Shown piece after piece: positions 1 to 8,217 of a stretch of 51,965 nt of DNA (within the stretch, counting starts at the first letter, position 1; every line of letters begins with the position of its first letter). Position numbers and translations under genes: made by a program. The stretch is from Oscillospiraceae bacterium (GTDB lineage: Bacteria > Bacillota > Clostridia > Oscillospirales > Ruminococcaceae), in assembly GCA_029006135.1 (NCBI GenBank), contig JAQXGE010000083.1, forward strand, positions 1-51,965. Direction: 5' to 3'. The notes below the pieces were generated by a model. The model was not told where the DNA came from, made no database searches, and was given only the letters and a program-made list of their open reading frames with translations.

Positions 1-1
1 T

Positions 2-244
2 CTGAAAACATTGGAGGATGTTGGTCTGATCCGCCGCTGCCGGCCTTCGGGATACGGGGCCAGCCAAATCTACCTCTGCCTGCCGGAGGAGAGCGTTAAA
101 AAGCCAACAACAGACGAAAAAAGCACCCCTGATGGTTCAAATAACAGACCGCCGACGGGTAAAAAAGTACCCCCTAACAGCAAGACAAAGCAACCAAAAT
201 TATCAGACGCATATTACCAACACGCTGAGGAGGAGAGTTTATGA
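2..244 (+). CDS. RepA-like replication initiator, C-terminal end (partial)
   Basis: The reading frame is already open at the left edge, so this is only the last ~80 residues of a longer protein. The visible part starts LKTLEDVGLIRR and ends in a hydrophilic Lys/Pro-rich tail. This resembles the C-terminus of Firmicutes RepA-type replication initiators with a winged-helix N-domain, found on plasmids and integrative elements; family assignment is inference from short sequence and context. Its stop codon overlaps the start of the DnaC-like gene (ATGA at 241-244), the usual arrangement of an initiator followed by a helicase loader. It could instead be another winged-helix regulator. Confidence 0.5.
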   Translation: MKTLEDVGLIRRCRPSGYGASQIYLCLPEESVKKPTTDEKSTPDGSNNRPPTGKKVPPNSKTKQPKLSDAYYQHAEEESL

Positions 245-873
245 TGGATTTCGATTTTCTGCAAAGAAGGTGCGATATCTTTTCAGGGGCTGCGGCCCTG
301 TATGACTGCACCTTCGACAAAGACAATGGCTCGGTGCCCCAGATGGAACAGGCAAAACGGTATGTGGAGCACTGGAAGGAAATGCAGGAAGCCAATCTGG
401 GCTTGCTCCTCTGGGGCCAGCCGGGAAACGGCAAGACTTTTGCCGCCGCCTGCATCGCAAACGCTTTGCTTCAAAGCGACAAAATGTTCCCGCCCACGGT
501 GCGGATGACCACCCTGGGCACCGTGCTCAATAAGCTTCCTGGCCTCAGTGCCCAGGACAAGGAGTTTTATCTGAACCAGCTTCTTACCTGCGACCTGCTG
601 ATTCTGGACGACCTCGGCATGGAGCGGCAGACGGACTACGCCCGGAAACAGGTGTTCAACCTCATTGACGGACGGTATCTGGCGAAACGGCCCCTGATCG
701 TCACCACGAATCTCAGCCTGAACCACCTGAAAACCACCACCGATCTGGCGGAAAAGCGGATTTTCGACCGGGTTCTCGAGATGTGTGTGCCGGTATATTT
801 CGGCGGCGGGAGCCTCCGGCCGGACCGGGCGAAGGCAAAGATGGAACAGTTCCGGGCAATCACCGGCGGCTGA
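241..873 (+). CDS. DnaC/IstB-type ATP-binding helicase loader
   Basis: A 210-residue AAA+ ATPase of the DnaC/IstB family. A Walker A motif GQPGNGKT lies near residue 60 and a Walker B LLILDDLG near residue 120, followed by a sensor region VTTNLSL. Such proteins load the replicative helicase DnaB or assist an IS21 transposase. Because it is translationally coupled to a RepA-like gene and lies beside a serine recombinase, a role in plasmid or element replication is the better reading. No IstA transposase is visible. The N-terminus (about 50 residues before Walker A) is short, as in element-borne DnaC proteins. Confidence 0.85.
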   Translation: MMDFDFLQRRCDIFSGAAALYDCTFDKDNGSVPQMEQAKRYVEHWKEMQEANLGLLLWGQPGNGKTFAAACIANALLQSDKMFPPTVRMTTLGTVLNKLPGLSAQDKEFYLNQLLTCDLLILDDLGMERQTDYARKQVFNLIDGRYLAKRPLIVTTNLSLNHLKTTTDLAEKRIFDRVLEMCVPVYFGGGSLRPDRAKAKMEQFRAITGG

Positions 874-928
874 GAAAACAGACAAGTCCCCAGCGCATAA
901 ATTTGTACGAGAAAGGAGGGTCAGGACA

Positions 929-1144
929 ATGCGGAAAAAGGAATATGCCAGCTTGCAGTCCATCGAGGTTGGGCAGAAAATCACCCGGGAAGAAAATGCA
1001 GAATTTCTCTTCCAGCTGGAAAACGCACTGCTCCTGGCCCTCCTTGAAGATGGTAGCCTGACCCAGATGCAGTACCGCATCGCCTTTGAAAAGCTGAAGC
1101 GCCAGCGCCGGGGTCAGGCCAAAGCAGGAAAGGAGAATATTTGA
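929..1144 (+). CDS. Small protein coupled to the recombinase
   Basis: A 71-residue protein starting at the ATG behind an AAAGGAGG ribosome binding site (912-918). It is rich in charged residues and its C-terminal half, around ALLEDGSLTQMQYRIAF, resembles the short C-terminal oligomerisation helix pair (SHOCT-like), though this is only a pattern impression. Its stop overlaps the TTG start of the serine recombinase (TTGA at 1141-1144), so the two are translationally coupled. Small proteins at this position are common before element-borne recombinases and may be directionality or expression factors; no function can be assigned from sequence. Confidence 0.7.
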   Translation: MRKKEYASLQSIEVGQKITREENAEFLFQLENALLLALLEDGSLTQMQYRIAFEKLKRQRRGQAKAGKENI

Positions 1145-2688
1145 AAGTAGCCGCCTATTGCCGAGTGTCCACGGACAAAGAGGACCAGTGGAACTCCCTG
1201 GAATCCCAGAAAACCTATTTCCAGCAGTACATCCAGCGTCACCCTGATTGGGAACTCTCGGAAATCTACGCCGATGAGGGCATCTCCGGCACCGGCACGA
1301 AAAAGCGTGCCGCCTTCAACCGGATGATGAACGATGCCTATGAGGGGAAGTTCTCCCTGGTTCTCACCAAAGAGGTCAGCCGGTTCTCCCGAAATATCCT
1401 GGACACCATCGCCTATACCCGGGAGCTGCGAAGCATCGGCGTCCACGTCTACTTCATGAGCGACGGCTTCGGCACCCAGGACGCCGACTGCGAGCTGCGC
1501 CTGACCTATATGAGCAGTTCTGCCCAGGAAGAGAGCCGCAAAACCTCCATGCGGGTCACCTGGAGCCAGCAGCGGCAGATGGAGAAAGGCGTGGTGTTTG
1601 GGCGCAGTATGCTGGGCTACGACGTAGAGGGCGGGAAGATGACCATCAACCCGGAGGGAGCGGAGCTGGTGCGGCTGATCTTCCACAAATACACAGTGGA
1701 GCAGATGAGCACCAGCCGCCTGGCAAACTGGCTCCGGGAGCAGGGGTACAAAACCCTGACGGGCAGCACCAAATGGACCGCCGCCCAGATCGTCAAGATT
1801 CTCCGGAATGAGAAATACGCCGGGGATCTGATTCAGCGCAAGACATACACCCCGGACTATCTGACCCACGAGAAAAAGGCCAACCACGGTCAGGTGGAGA
1901 AAATCATCCTCCATGAGCACCATCAGCCCATCATCGACCGGGAACTGTGGGAACAGACCCAGGCCCTGCTGGACAAAAACAACAAGCACAGCGATGCTCC
2001 CACCGCCCATTCCAGCACCCATCTGTTCTCCGGGAAAATCCGCTGCGGCGAATGTGGAAGCGGCTTCGTCAGCCGGGTGAAAACAACCCAAAGCGGCAGC
2101 TACCGCCGCTGGAGCTGCTCCAAGTCCACCACGGAAGGGTCTACCGAATTCGTGGACGGCAACGGCAACGCCATGGGCTGCTCCGTGGGTAAGCTCCTCC
2201 GGGACGACGATGCTTATGCCATGTTCCAGGCCGCCCTGGGAGCGCTGGATTTCGACCGGGAGGATGTGGTCACCCATGTGGCGGCGCTGGCGTTGGAGGC
2301 CATCCAGGCGGGCGAGACGAACGTAAGCGACACCCCGGAACGGCTGGCCTTTGAGATGGAGAAGATTCAGGAGAAGAAGGAGAAGGTCATGGATGCCTAT
2401 TTAGACGGCGCATTCACCAAAGAGGAAATGCTGGCCCTGAAAGGCAAGTACGATGCCCAGCTGGATGCGTTGCGTCAGCGCCTGACCATGGCACAGGAAA
2501 AGCAGAAAAACGGCACCGACCGGGCACAGTTAAAGCAGGCCCTCACAGGCAAAGTAAACGCCCTCCTGAAGTGTAAGCAGGAAAGCGACATTCTTTGCCG
2601 CACCATCCTCGATCAAATTACCGTATTCAAAGACCGCCACATGGAACTGCGGTTTCAGGGACTACAGCAGGTGTTTCGGTTTGCGTAA
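1141..2688 (+). CDS. Large serine recombinase (site-specific integrase)
   Basis: A 515-residue large serine recombinase starting at TTG 1141 behind GGAAAGGAG. The N-terminal resolvase domain carries YCRVSTDKEDQWNSLESQ with the nucleophile Ser10, and the conserved EVSRFSRN segment near residue 80. A recombinase domain follows, then a zinc ribbon with CGEC...C and a C-terminal coiled-coil rich in Lys/Glu/Gln. The length is typical of integrases that move conjugative or mobilisable elements by attP/attB exchange. With the upstream RepA/DnaC genes it probably belongs to the mobility module of an integrative element. All catalytic landmarks look intact. A decayed relative lies at 14413-14878. Confidence 0.93.
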   Translation: MKVAAYCRVSTDKEDQWNSLESQKTYFQQYIQRHPDWELSEIYADEGISGTGTKKRAAFNRMMNDAYEGKFSLVLTKEVSRFSRNILDTIAYTRELRSIGVHVYFMSDGFGTQDADCELRLTYMSSSAQEESRKTSMRVTWSQQRQMEKGVVFGRSMLGYDVEGGKMTINPEGAELVRLIFHKYTVEQMSTSRLANWLREQGYKTLTGSTKWTAAQIVKILRNEKYAGDLIQRKTYTPDYLTHEKKANHGQVEKIILHEHHQPIIDRELWEQTQALLDKNNKHSDAPTAHSSTHLFSGKIRCGECGSGFVSRVKTTQSGSYRRWSCSKSTTEGSTEFVDGNGNAMGCSVGKLLRDDDAYAMFQAALGALDFDREDVVTHVAALALEAIQAGETNVSDTPERLAFEMEKIQEKKEKVMDAYLDGAFTKEEMLALKGKYDAQLDALRQRLTMAQEKQKNGTDRAQLKQALTGKVNALLKCKQESDILCRTILDQITVFKDRHMELRFQGLQQVFRFA

Positions 2689-2697
2689 GAAAAGATC

Positions 2698-2730
2698 AAA
2701 GGCGGTCAACTGCTATGGTTGACCGCCTTA
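2698..2730 (-). terminator. Hairpin between recombinase and ybjQ-like gene
   Basis: A 10-bp perfect stem (2701-2710 with 2718-2727, GGCGGTCAAC/GTTGACCGCC) and a 7-nt loop. Read leftward it is followed by TTTGATCTTTT, fitting a Rho-independent terminator for the leftward gene cluster; the rightward side has only a short TTA. Confidence 0.7.
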
Positions 2731-2764
2731 GGCGCTGGGATGAATATTTCTTTCTCAGATCTGG

Positions 2765-3082
2765 TTATTTGTTTACGAACTTCACAGCGGTTCCGTACGC
2801 CATCACTTCCGCCGCACCCTGCATGACCGCCGCAGAAGCGTAACGGATGTTTACGATGGCATCCGCTCCCATGCCTTCCGCCTCAGCAACCATTCTCTTG
2901 GTCGCAAGCGCCCGGGCATCGTTCATCATTTCGGTGTAGGCCTTCAATTCGCCGCCCACAAGGGTTTTGAAACTCTGGGTAATGTCTTTTCCCAGATTTT
3001 TGGACTGGATGGTGCTTCCCTTTACAAGGCCCAGCATCTCCAGCTCTTTTCCGCTGATGTAATCAGTATTGACTAAGATCAT
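2765..3082 (-). CDS. YbjQ / UPF0145 family protein
   Basis: A 105-residue protein of the YbjQ (UPF0145) family, once called putative heavy-metal-binding domain. The sequence shows the family hallmarks: an N-terminal beta-rich start (MILVNTDYISGKE), a central GGEL segment, and EGMGADAIVNIRY near residue 75. The family forms pentameric beta-barrels; its function is unsettled. It is the last gene of a leftward cluster and overlaps the upstream small membrane protein by about 20 nt, so the two are probably co-transcribed. Confidence 0.88.
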   Translation of the reverse strand: MILVNTDYISGKELEMLGLVKGSTIQSKNLGKDITQSFKTLVGGELKAYTEMMNDARALATKRMVAEAEGMGADAIVNIRYASAAVMQGAAEVMAYGTAVKFVNK

Positions 3083-3287
3083 CTTCTTCGCCCTCCTTGA
3101 TTTCTTTCATTCTTTCTATGCAAACTTTCAGCATGACACCTGACAGCAGAAGCGGAACGATTCCCAGTATGTATTTCCAGATTCCGTCCAGCATTGCCAT
3201 CAGCAGCGAAAAGTAAGCAACATAATACAGCACAAAAAGTCCCGTGATGACCATCGGCGCAATCATTTTTTTCGTTTGTTTTTTCAT
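3063..3287 (-). CDS. Small membrane protein with two TM segments
   Basis: A ~74-residue protein with two hydrophobic segments (about MVITGLFVLYYVAYFSLLMAM and ILGIVPLLLSGVML) and a charged C-terminus rich in Glu/Asp. The ATG at 3287 sits at a good distance from AGGTGA; a GTG three codons upstream is also possible. The gene overlaps the YbjQ-like gene downstream. No family recognised. The pairing of a YbjQ protein with a tiny two-TM partner is suggestive of a functional unit, but that is inference. Confidence 0.7.
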   Translation of the reverse strand: MKKQTKKMIAPMVITGLFVLYYVAYFSLLMAMLDGIWKYILGIVPLLLSGVMLKVCIERMKEIKEGEEDDLSQY

Positions 3288-3361
3288 ATTTCTCACCTGA
3301 ATTCCTTTTGCTGCATCGTAGCATATTTATGGGTAAATTCCAAGACAATGCGGAAAGATTT

Positions 3362-4117
3362 TCATTTTCCCAACGGTTTCTTGATTGCTCGACTAATTTC
3401 CCGAACATAGTGTTCGGCATGGTTGATGGAAAATTCTCCGTGGTACAGACCGGGAAGGACTTTCAGGCAGCTTCCCGGAATTTGTTCGTGGATGATTTTG
3501 GCGGAGGTGCGCATTGCTCGGTTTTCTTTTTCTCCCACGAAGATCTGAACCTCTGCGGAGCAGTCCCCAATGGAATTCTTCAGGAAAAAGCGGGCGTTTT
3601 CCTGCAAAAAGGCAATCATGTTCTGCTTCGTGATGGCGCAGGTGTCCCGATAGTAATCGTCGAACAAATCCGGTTTCATATTGAGGGACTGGAACTGCAA
3701 TTTGGAAAACCACTTGTGCCGGATCAGCCCATAGCAGCTTCCGAATGCTGGCTTGATCACGGCGTATGTGAGCTTCGAGGGCACAACCAGAGCGCTTTCC
3801 ACGATTGCGTACTTGCAGATATTGCCCCGCTGGGAAAGAATCTCAAGCAGAATCTGCCCGCCCAGGGACAAGCCGCCCATCAGCAGAACGGAGCCGCCGA
3901 ACTTCTCATCGATAAAATCAATGATTTCTGCCGCATTGCTTTCGATGGTCGTAAAATCCCGGTCACTGCCTGCGTGGCCGTCCAGAATCGGAAGAATCAC
4001 ATGGAAATCGCTCTGCAGCATTTCCGCTTCCTCCCGGTAATTCCACCAGGACAGCCCGCCGCCGTGGAGAAGCAGAATGACTTCCGGATTCTGTTTTCCG
4101 TATTCAACATAGTTCAC
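3362..4117 (-). CDS. Alpha/beta hydrolase
   Basis: A 251-residue alpha/beta-hydrolase-fold protein. The oxyanion region LLLHGGGLSWWNY lies near residue 15, the nucleophile elbow GLSLGG near residue 82, and a C-terminal catalytic His in GLYHGEF near residue 225. An acidic residue in VGEKENR could be the third triad member. It lacks a signal peptide, so it should be cytosolic. Substrate cannot be told; the closest general class is carboxylesterase / lysophospholipase-like hydrolases. It is separated from the next leftward gene by about 75 nt. Confidence 0.85.
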   Translation of the reverse strand: MNYVEYGKQNPEVILLLHGGGLSWWNYREEAEMLQSDFHVILPILDGHAGSDRDFTTIESNAAEIIDFIDEKFGGSVLLMGGLSLGGQILLEILSQRGNICKYAIVESALVVPSKLTYAVIKPAFGSCYGLIRHKWFSKLQFQSLNMKPDLFDDYYRDTCAITKQNMIAFLQENARFFLKNSIGDCSAEVQIFVGEKENRAMRTSAKIIHEQIPGSCLKVLPGLYHGEFSINHAEHYVREISRAIKKPLGK

Positions 4118-4135
4118 GGTCTATTACCTCTTGCG

Positions 4136-4345
4136 TCATTTCAGTAAAATCACAACAGCTGCCACAATTGCCAGGATGATTCCCAGCAGAAGATATGCTT
4201 TTGGGTTTGCCCAATTCACGGTATATCCTTGCCGCCGAGGCTTTTTGACAACCAGATTCAAATCGGCTGGATTGCAGTAGGTAATGGCACCCGTGTCCCG
4301 ATACCATTGCTGCACTTCCTGAGCAGTCCATTTTCTTTTCTCCAT
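4136..4345 (-). CDS. DUF5808-like small membrane-anchored protein
   Basis: A 69-residue protein with one C-terminal membrane helix (about residues 50-68, LLLGIILAIVAAVVILL). The soluble part contains the NP-DLNLVVKK...GYTVNWANPKA pattern that matches the DUF5808 motif (N-P-x-D ... V-x-K-x-x-G-x-x-x-N-x-x-N-P). Function of the family is unknown. It begins just 2 nt after the DUF5655-like gene, so the two form an operon. Confidence 0.72.
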   Translation of the reverse strand: MEKRKWTAQEVQQWYRDTGAITYCNPADLNLVVKKPRRQGYTVNWANPKAYLLLGIILAIVAAVVILLK

Positions 4346-4347
4346 TT

Positions 4348-4743
4348 TTATCTGCCTTTCTGCAGGGCAAATTCCGCCGCTTCCGTGATCCAGGAAAGCA
4401 GCTCCCCGTCAATATCGGCAATACTTCCCACCATCACATGATGGGTCCAGCGACCCGGATAAGGTTCCGTCGCCACGTCAATCCGGGGCGATTCCTTCCG
4501 GTAACCCAGCCCAAAGGTCACCGTCATCCAAACCTCCGGGCGCTGGGCGGCTTTCCGGCAGGGATTGAAGGACACAAAGGCGAACCCACGCTTGTAAGAA
4601 AAGCTGATTTGCGTTTTGGACACTTTGATTTGGGCTTCCGGGATGCGGCTGAGAATCTGTTCTTCCAGATATTCATACATGGGATAGGCATCCATGTGTG
4701 TTCCGAAAAAACACAGAATATCGGATTGCAGGAATTCGTCCAT
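4348..4743 (-). CDS. DUF5655-type protein
   Basis: A 131-residue soluble protein. The start LQSDILCFFGTH, the central VSKTQISFSYKRGFAFVSF and the end ITEAAEFALQK fit the DUF5655 family, small proteins often found next to regulators or hydrolases; no biochemical role is established. It is the first gene of the leftward cluster; the start ATG at 4743 faces the palindrome-rich intergenic region at 4744-5135. Confidence 0.7.
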   Translation of the reverse strand: MDEFLQSDILCFFGTHMDAYPMYEYLEEQILSRIPEAQIKVSKTQISFSYKRGFAFVSFNPCRKAAQRPEVWMTVTFGLGYRKESPRIDVATEPYPGRWTHHVMVGSIADIDGELLSWITEAAEFALQKGR

Positions 4744-4864
4744 AATTTCTGCCTCTCAATTTTTTCTTTTGATGATACCACACAATTCCAAAAAAGGATA
4801 GGGGGAAAGTACCGAAGCATTTCCAAGGAATGCGCAGCCGTCACCGCAGGTGGCGTTCAAAAGG

Positions 4865-5006
4865 GCTTGGGGAGATTTTCCCCAACAAGCCAAATTTGCA
4901 GCGGTTGCCCGAAGGAAAACCGGGGAAAAGTGGAAAGCGGAGCCGCTTTCCACTGCTTGCAAATTTGTGAACCGGTACCGGTTTACACTGCTTGCCAATT
5001 TGTGAA
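4865..5006. repeat. Cluster of palindromes with a repeated 18-nt linker
   Basis: This gene-free stretch holds a chain of hairpins: TTGGGGA/TCCCCAA (4867-4873 and 4879-4885), a perfect 11-bp stem GTGGAAAGCGG/CCGCTTTCCAC with a 2-nt turn (4930-4953), and GTGAACCGG/CCGGTTTAC (4967-4986, one G-T pair). The last two are each followed by the same linker, TGCTTGC[A/C]AATTTGTGAA (4954-4971 and 4989-5006), 35 nt apart. A shorter relative CAAATTTGC lies at 4891-4899. The stems differ while keeping pairing. It lies just upstream of the R-M operon promoter; function unknown. Confidence 0.75.
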
Positions 5007-5053
5007 AGCCTGTTTTTTCTATTCCCAAACCGATTGAAAATCTCAATTTGAAA

Positions 5054-5082
5054 TTGAACTTTCCGTGCCGGTGTGATACAAT
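5054..5082 (+). promoter_or_regulatory. Sigma-A type promoter of the R-M operon
   Basis: TTGAAC (5054-5059), a 17-nt spacer, and TACAAT (5077-5082), about 50 nt before the XRE gene start. The AT-rich dyad TTTGAAATTGAA overlaps the -35 and could be an operator for the XRE protein (inference). Confidence 0.7.
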
Positions 5083-5135
5083 GATTTCGTCGAATTATGT
5101 AATTTTCCATCCTGCGCAAGAGAAGGAGATGCGAT

Positions 5136-5348
5136 ATGGCCGTAAGTTACAACAAGCTCTGGAAGCTCCTGATTGATAAAGGCATGACGAAAACCGATCT
5201 CATCAAAGCCGCCGGCATCACCACCAACGCCATGGCAAAACTGGGCAAAAACGAAGATGTCCGGGTGGAGGTGCTGGTAAAGATCTGCGGCGTGCTGGGA
5301 TGTACTGTAGATGATATTATGGAAATCGTTCCAGTCAGTAAGGAGTAA
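5136..5348 (+). CDS. XRE-family regulator of the R-M operon
   Basis: A 70-residue Cro/CI-type helix-turn-helix protein (KTDLIKAAGITTNAMAKLGKNEDV is the HTH core). Such short XRE proteins often precede restriction genes and act as controller (C-protein-like) regulators that delay nuclease expression. Start at ATG 5136 behind GAGAAGGAGATG. It ends 5 nt before the Res gene, so it is the first cistron of the operon. Confidence 0.88.
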   Translation: MAVSYNKLWKLLIDKGMTKTDLIKAAGITTNAMAKLGKNEDVRVEVLVKICGVLGCTVDDIMEIVPVSKE

Positions 5349-5353
5349 AAGTC

Positions 5354-8212
5354 ATGTTTTACAAGATGATTGAGCGGAAGAGAGATACCTGGCTGCAGTC
5401 AGCAGACTGTACGGTAAAGGATCTCCTTGCGTATATTGAAAGCACCGCACAGATGCGGGATGCGCAGATTGAAGCAATCAAAACCTATCTGTATCTAAAG
5501 ATTGCCTGCAACTGCCAGCCACTGAAAACGTTATTTTGCCAGGGTAAATTCAACTCTCTGAATCTGGATGACCTTGCCGTTTCCAGAGGTACACGGGAAT
5601 ATCTGAAACGAAATCCTGCGGCAGCCGCTCTACTGGAATATGCCTGCCTGACCAACGATGCTGGTGAGCAGGTATCCCCCAAGCTGGAAGATCAAATCAA
5701 GAAGGCCCCGGAGAGCATCGACTATCAGCGGTTCTTTCGGGATGCTTTCTATGGCGTTTCCTACACCGATTACCTGTTTAGCCTGCCAATGGGTGCCGGT
5801 AAGACCTATCTGATGGCGGCATTCATCTATTTGGATCTGTATTTTGCCATGCAGGAGCCTAACAATCCGGCCTTTGCTCATAACTTCATTGTGTTTGCGC
5901 CGTCAGGCCTGAAATCCTCCGTGGTTCCCAGCCTGAGAACGATTCAGAAGTTTGATCCCGCCTGGGTAATCCCGGAACCTGCAGCTTCCGCCCTGAAACG
6001 CCAGATTTCTTTTGAGGTGCTGGATCAGGGCAAGACAGCCAGTAAGTCCAATAAAACCAAGAATCCCAATGTCCAGAAGATCGCCAACCATCAGCCCTTG
6101 TCGGAATTGTTCGGCCTGGTGGCGGTGACCAATGCGGAAAAGGTTATCCTGGATCGCATTCAGGAGAAGAAAGGCCAGCTGAGCTTCTTTGAAGAGAGCG
6201 ACGATGACAAGGACCGTCAGGCGAACGAGCTGCGCAATCTGATTGGAAAACTGCCTGGCCTGGCAATCTTTATTGATGAGGTGCATCACGCTGTCAGCGA
6301 TGAAATCAAGCTGCGTGCCGTGGTCAACCGTTGGGCAGAGAATGATACTGTGAACTCCGTTGTGGGCTTCTCCGGGACACCGTATCTTGAAAAAGCGGAA
6401 AAGATCCGTGTGACGGACAAACTCTCCATCGCTACAGCGGAAATCACCAACATCGTGTATTATTATCCGCTGATTGCCGGTGTGGGCAATTTTCTGAAGC
6501 GCCCGGTGGTGAAGATTTCAGATGTTGCGGACAGCGCTGTGATTATCGAAGCCGGTGTCCGGGAATTTCTGAACACTTACAAAGATACGGTGTACACCGG
6601 TGGATTGACAGCGAAACTGGGCATCTACTGCGGCACCATCGAGAAGCTGGAAGAAACAGTCTACCCGTTGGTTTCCAGAGTGCTGGCAGAATACGGCCTG
6701 TCTGCGGATGTGATTCTGAAATTTCACAAAGGCAACAAGCAGTACCCGCAGCCTTCCGACAGCCAGATGCAGTTCGATACGCTGGACACTTCCGTTTCCA
6801 AAATCCGCATCATTCTTCTGGTGCAGATCGGCAAGGAAGGATGGGACTGCCGCAGCCTGACCGGTATTATTCTTTCGCAGGAGGGCGACTGTCCCAAGAA
6901 TATGGTTCTGCAAACATCCTGCCGCTGTCTGCGTCAGGTGCAGAAAGGAACTCCCGAGACAGCACTGATTTATCTGAACGATACCAATGCGGAAAAGCTG
7001 AATAGCCAGCTGCAGCAGCAGTACCACATTTCCCTGAAAGAGCTGACCCAGGCAGGTTCGGAAATCAAAATTCTGAACCGGTATGACCGCACCAAATATC
7101 TGAAACTTCCCAAAATCGATTTCTACCAGCTCCGGGTGAACTATGTGACCCAGCAGCTGGAAGCCGCAAATCCTGCCCGTGATATTCCAAATGCAGACCG
7201 GGATGCCCAAATCGCCCAGGCCATTGTGAAAACCACGGATTTAACCATGGAGGTCTCGTCTATCGCCGTAGACGATGAAGAGCGAGGCACGGTTCCGGCG
7301 ACCTTCGCCTCTTGGCTTTTGGAAATCGTAAAGGGCAGCTTTGGCACATTGACCATGGCACAGCTGAAACCTTACGAAGAAGCGCTGAAGCAGATTTTCC
7401 GGACCATTACCTATGAGCATGACGGCTCCCGGTATTACAGCTCCAAATACGACCGTTCAATGGTTGAATCCAATGTTCGCAAGGCATTCTGCGACCGCCG
7501 CAGTTTTACCACCACGGAGGAAATGATCCCGGAGGAATCCAGTCTGCTGAACATTGCGAACTTTACACCTTCGGTGTCCACCACAAAGCCGGATGAGTAT
7601 TATCCGAAACAGGACGTGGTGGAGCGCATCGTGCTGGATGACAAGGGCAGGCTGAAAGTGGATGCCAAAACGAAGCAGATGATGGATCTGGCGGAATCCA
7701 CCGGAAACACCGCCATTCTGGAAATGCTGCGCAGGCAGAATTCCTCCCATCCTCAGAAAGACCGTTCCTTCCACTATTTGCCCTACCACACGGACAGCGG
7801 CTTTGAGCAGACGTTTCTGGATCAGGTTTTGGCGATGGTGGAAGTGGAGCGCCTGGGACTGGAAGTTTACTACAACGGCGACCGGGCCATGACCGAATTC
7901 AAGATCAAGTGCTACAAGGGCAGTGCCGGTGCGTGGTGCTATGTTGGCATGTACACACCGGACTTCCTGATTATCCAGCGAAAAGACGGCAAAATTCACA
8001 AGGCCATCATCGTGGAGACCAAAGGCGAGATCTACGCCAACGATCCAACCTTCCGGGACAAGCGCTCCTTTATGGAGCGGGAGTTCACCCGGCAGAACAA
8101 TCAGGCCTACGGCTATGAGCGGTTTGAGTATCTGTATCTGGAAGATTCCTTCCCGGAAGCAGAGCGGATTCGGCTGACGCATGAGAAGATTTGTGCGTTT
8201 TTTGAGGGGTGA
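5354..8212 (+). CDS. Type III-like restriction subunit (helicase-nuclease)
   Basis: A 952-residue superfamily 2 ATPase with a C-terminal nuclease, the architecture of type III restriction subunits. Walker A is MGAGKT around residues 146-151; motif II is DEVHH at about 308-312; motif III reads GFSGTPY near 340; a motif VI-like QTSCRCLRQ lies near 520. The C-terminal PD-(D/E)XK nuclease shows Asp870 (PDFL) and Glu888-x-Lys890 (VETKGE). Type III enzymes translocate or slide on DNA after site recognition by Mod and cut unmethylated DNA. Here the gene precedes mod, the reverse of the classical order. All visible catalytic residues are intact. Confidence 0.92.
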   Translation: MFYKMIERKRDTWLQSADCTVKDLLAYIESTAQMRDAQIEAIKTYLYLKIACNCQPLKTLFCQGKFNSLNLDDLAVSRGTREYLKRNPAAAALLEYACLTNDAGEQVSPKLEDQIKKAPESIDYQRFFRDAFYGVSYTDYLFSLPMGAGKTYLMAAFIYLDLYFAMQEPNNPAFAHNFIVFAPSGLKSSVVPSLRTIQKFDPAWVIPEPAASALKRQISFEVLDQGKTASKSNKTKNPNVQKIANHQPLSELFGLVAVTNAEKVILDRIQEKKGQLSFFEESDDDKDRQANELRNLIGKLPGLAIFIDEVHHAVSDEIKLRAVVNRWAENDTVNSVVGFSGTPYLEKAEKIRVTDKLSIATAEITNIVYYYPLIAGVGNFLKRPVVKISDVADSAVIIEAGVREFLNTYKDTVYTGGLTAKLGIYCGTIEKLEETVYPLVSRVLAEYGLSADVILKFHKGNKQYPQPSDSQMQFDTLDTSVSKIRIILLVQIGKEGWDCRSLTGIILSQEGDCPKNMVLQTSCRCLRQVQKGTPETALIYLNDTNAEKLNSQLQQQYHISLKELTQAGSEIKILNRYDRTKYLKLPKIDFYQLRVNYVTQQLEAANPARDIPNADRDAQIAQAIVKTTDLTMEVSSIAVDDEERGTVPATFASWLLEIVKGSFGTLTMAQLKPYEEALKQIFRTITYEHDGSRYYSSKYDRSMVESNVRKAFCDRRSFTTTEEMIPEESSLLNIANFTPSVSTTKPDEYYPKQDVVERIVLDDKGRLKVDAKTKQMMDLAESTGNTAILEMLRRQNSSHPQKDRSFHYLPYHTDSGFEQTFLDQVLAMVEVERLGLEVYYNGDRAMTEFKIKCYKGSAGAWCYVGMYTPDFLIIQRKDGKIHKAIIVETKGEIYANDPTFRDKRSFMEREFTRQNNQAYGYERFEYLYLEDSFPEAERIRLTHEKICAFFEG

Positions 8213-8217
8213 CTATT

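Noticed and set aside
1114-2277. 387-codon leftward frame opposite the serine recombinase
   Set aside because: No ribosome binding site and no family pattern; it mirrors the codon bias of the real gene on the other strand.
4865-5006. CRISPR array
   Set aside because: Only two or three units, palindromic stems that differ, and no 30-40-bp unique spacers between identical repeats.
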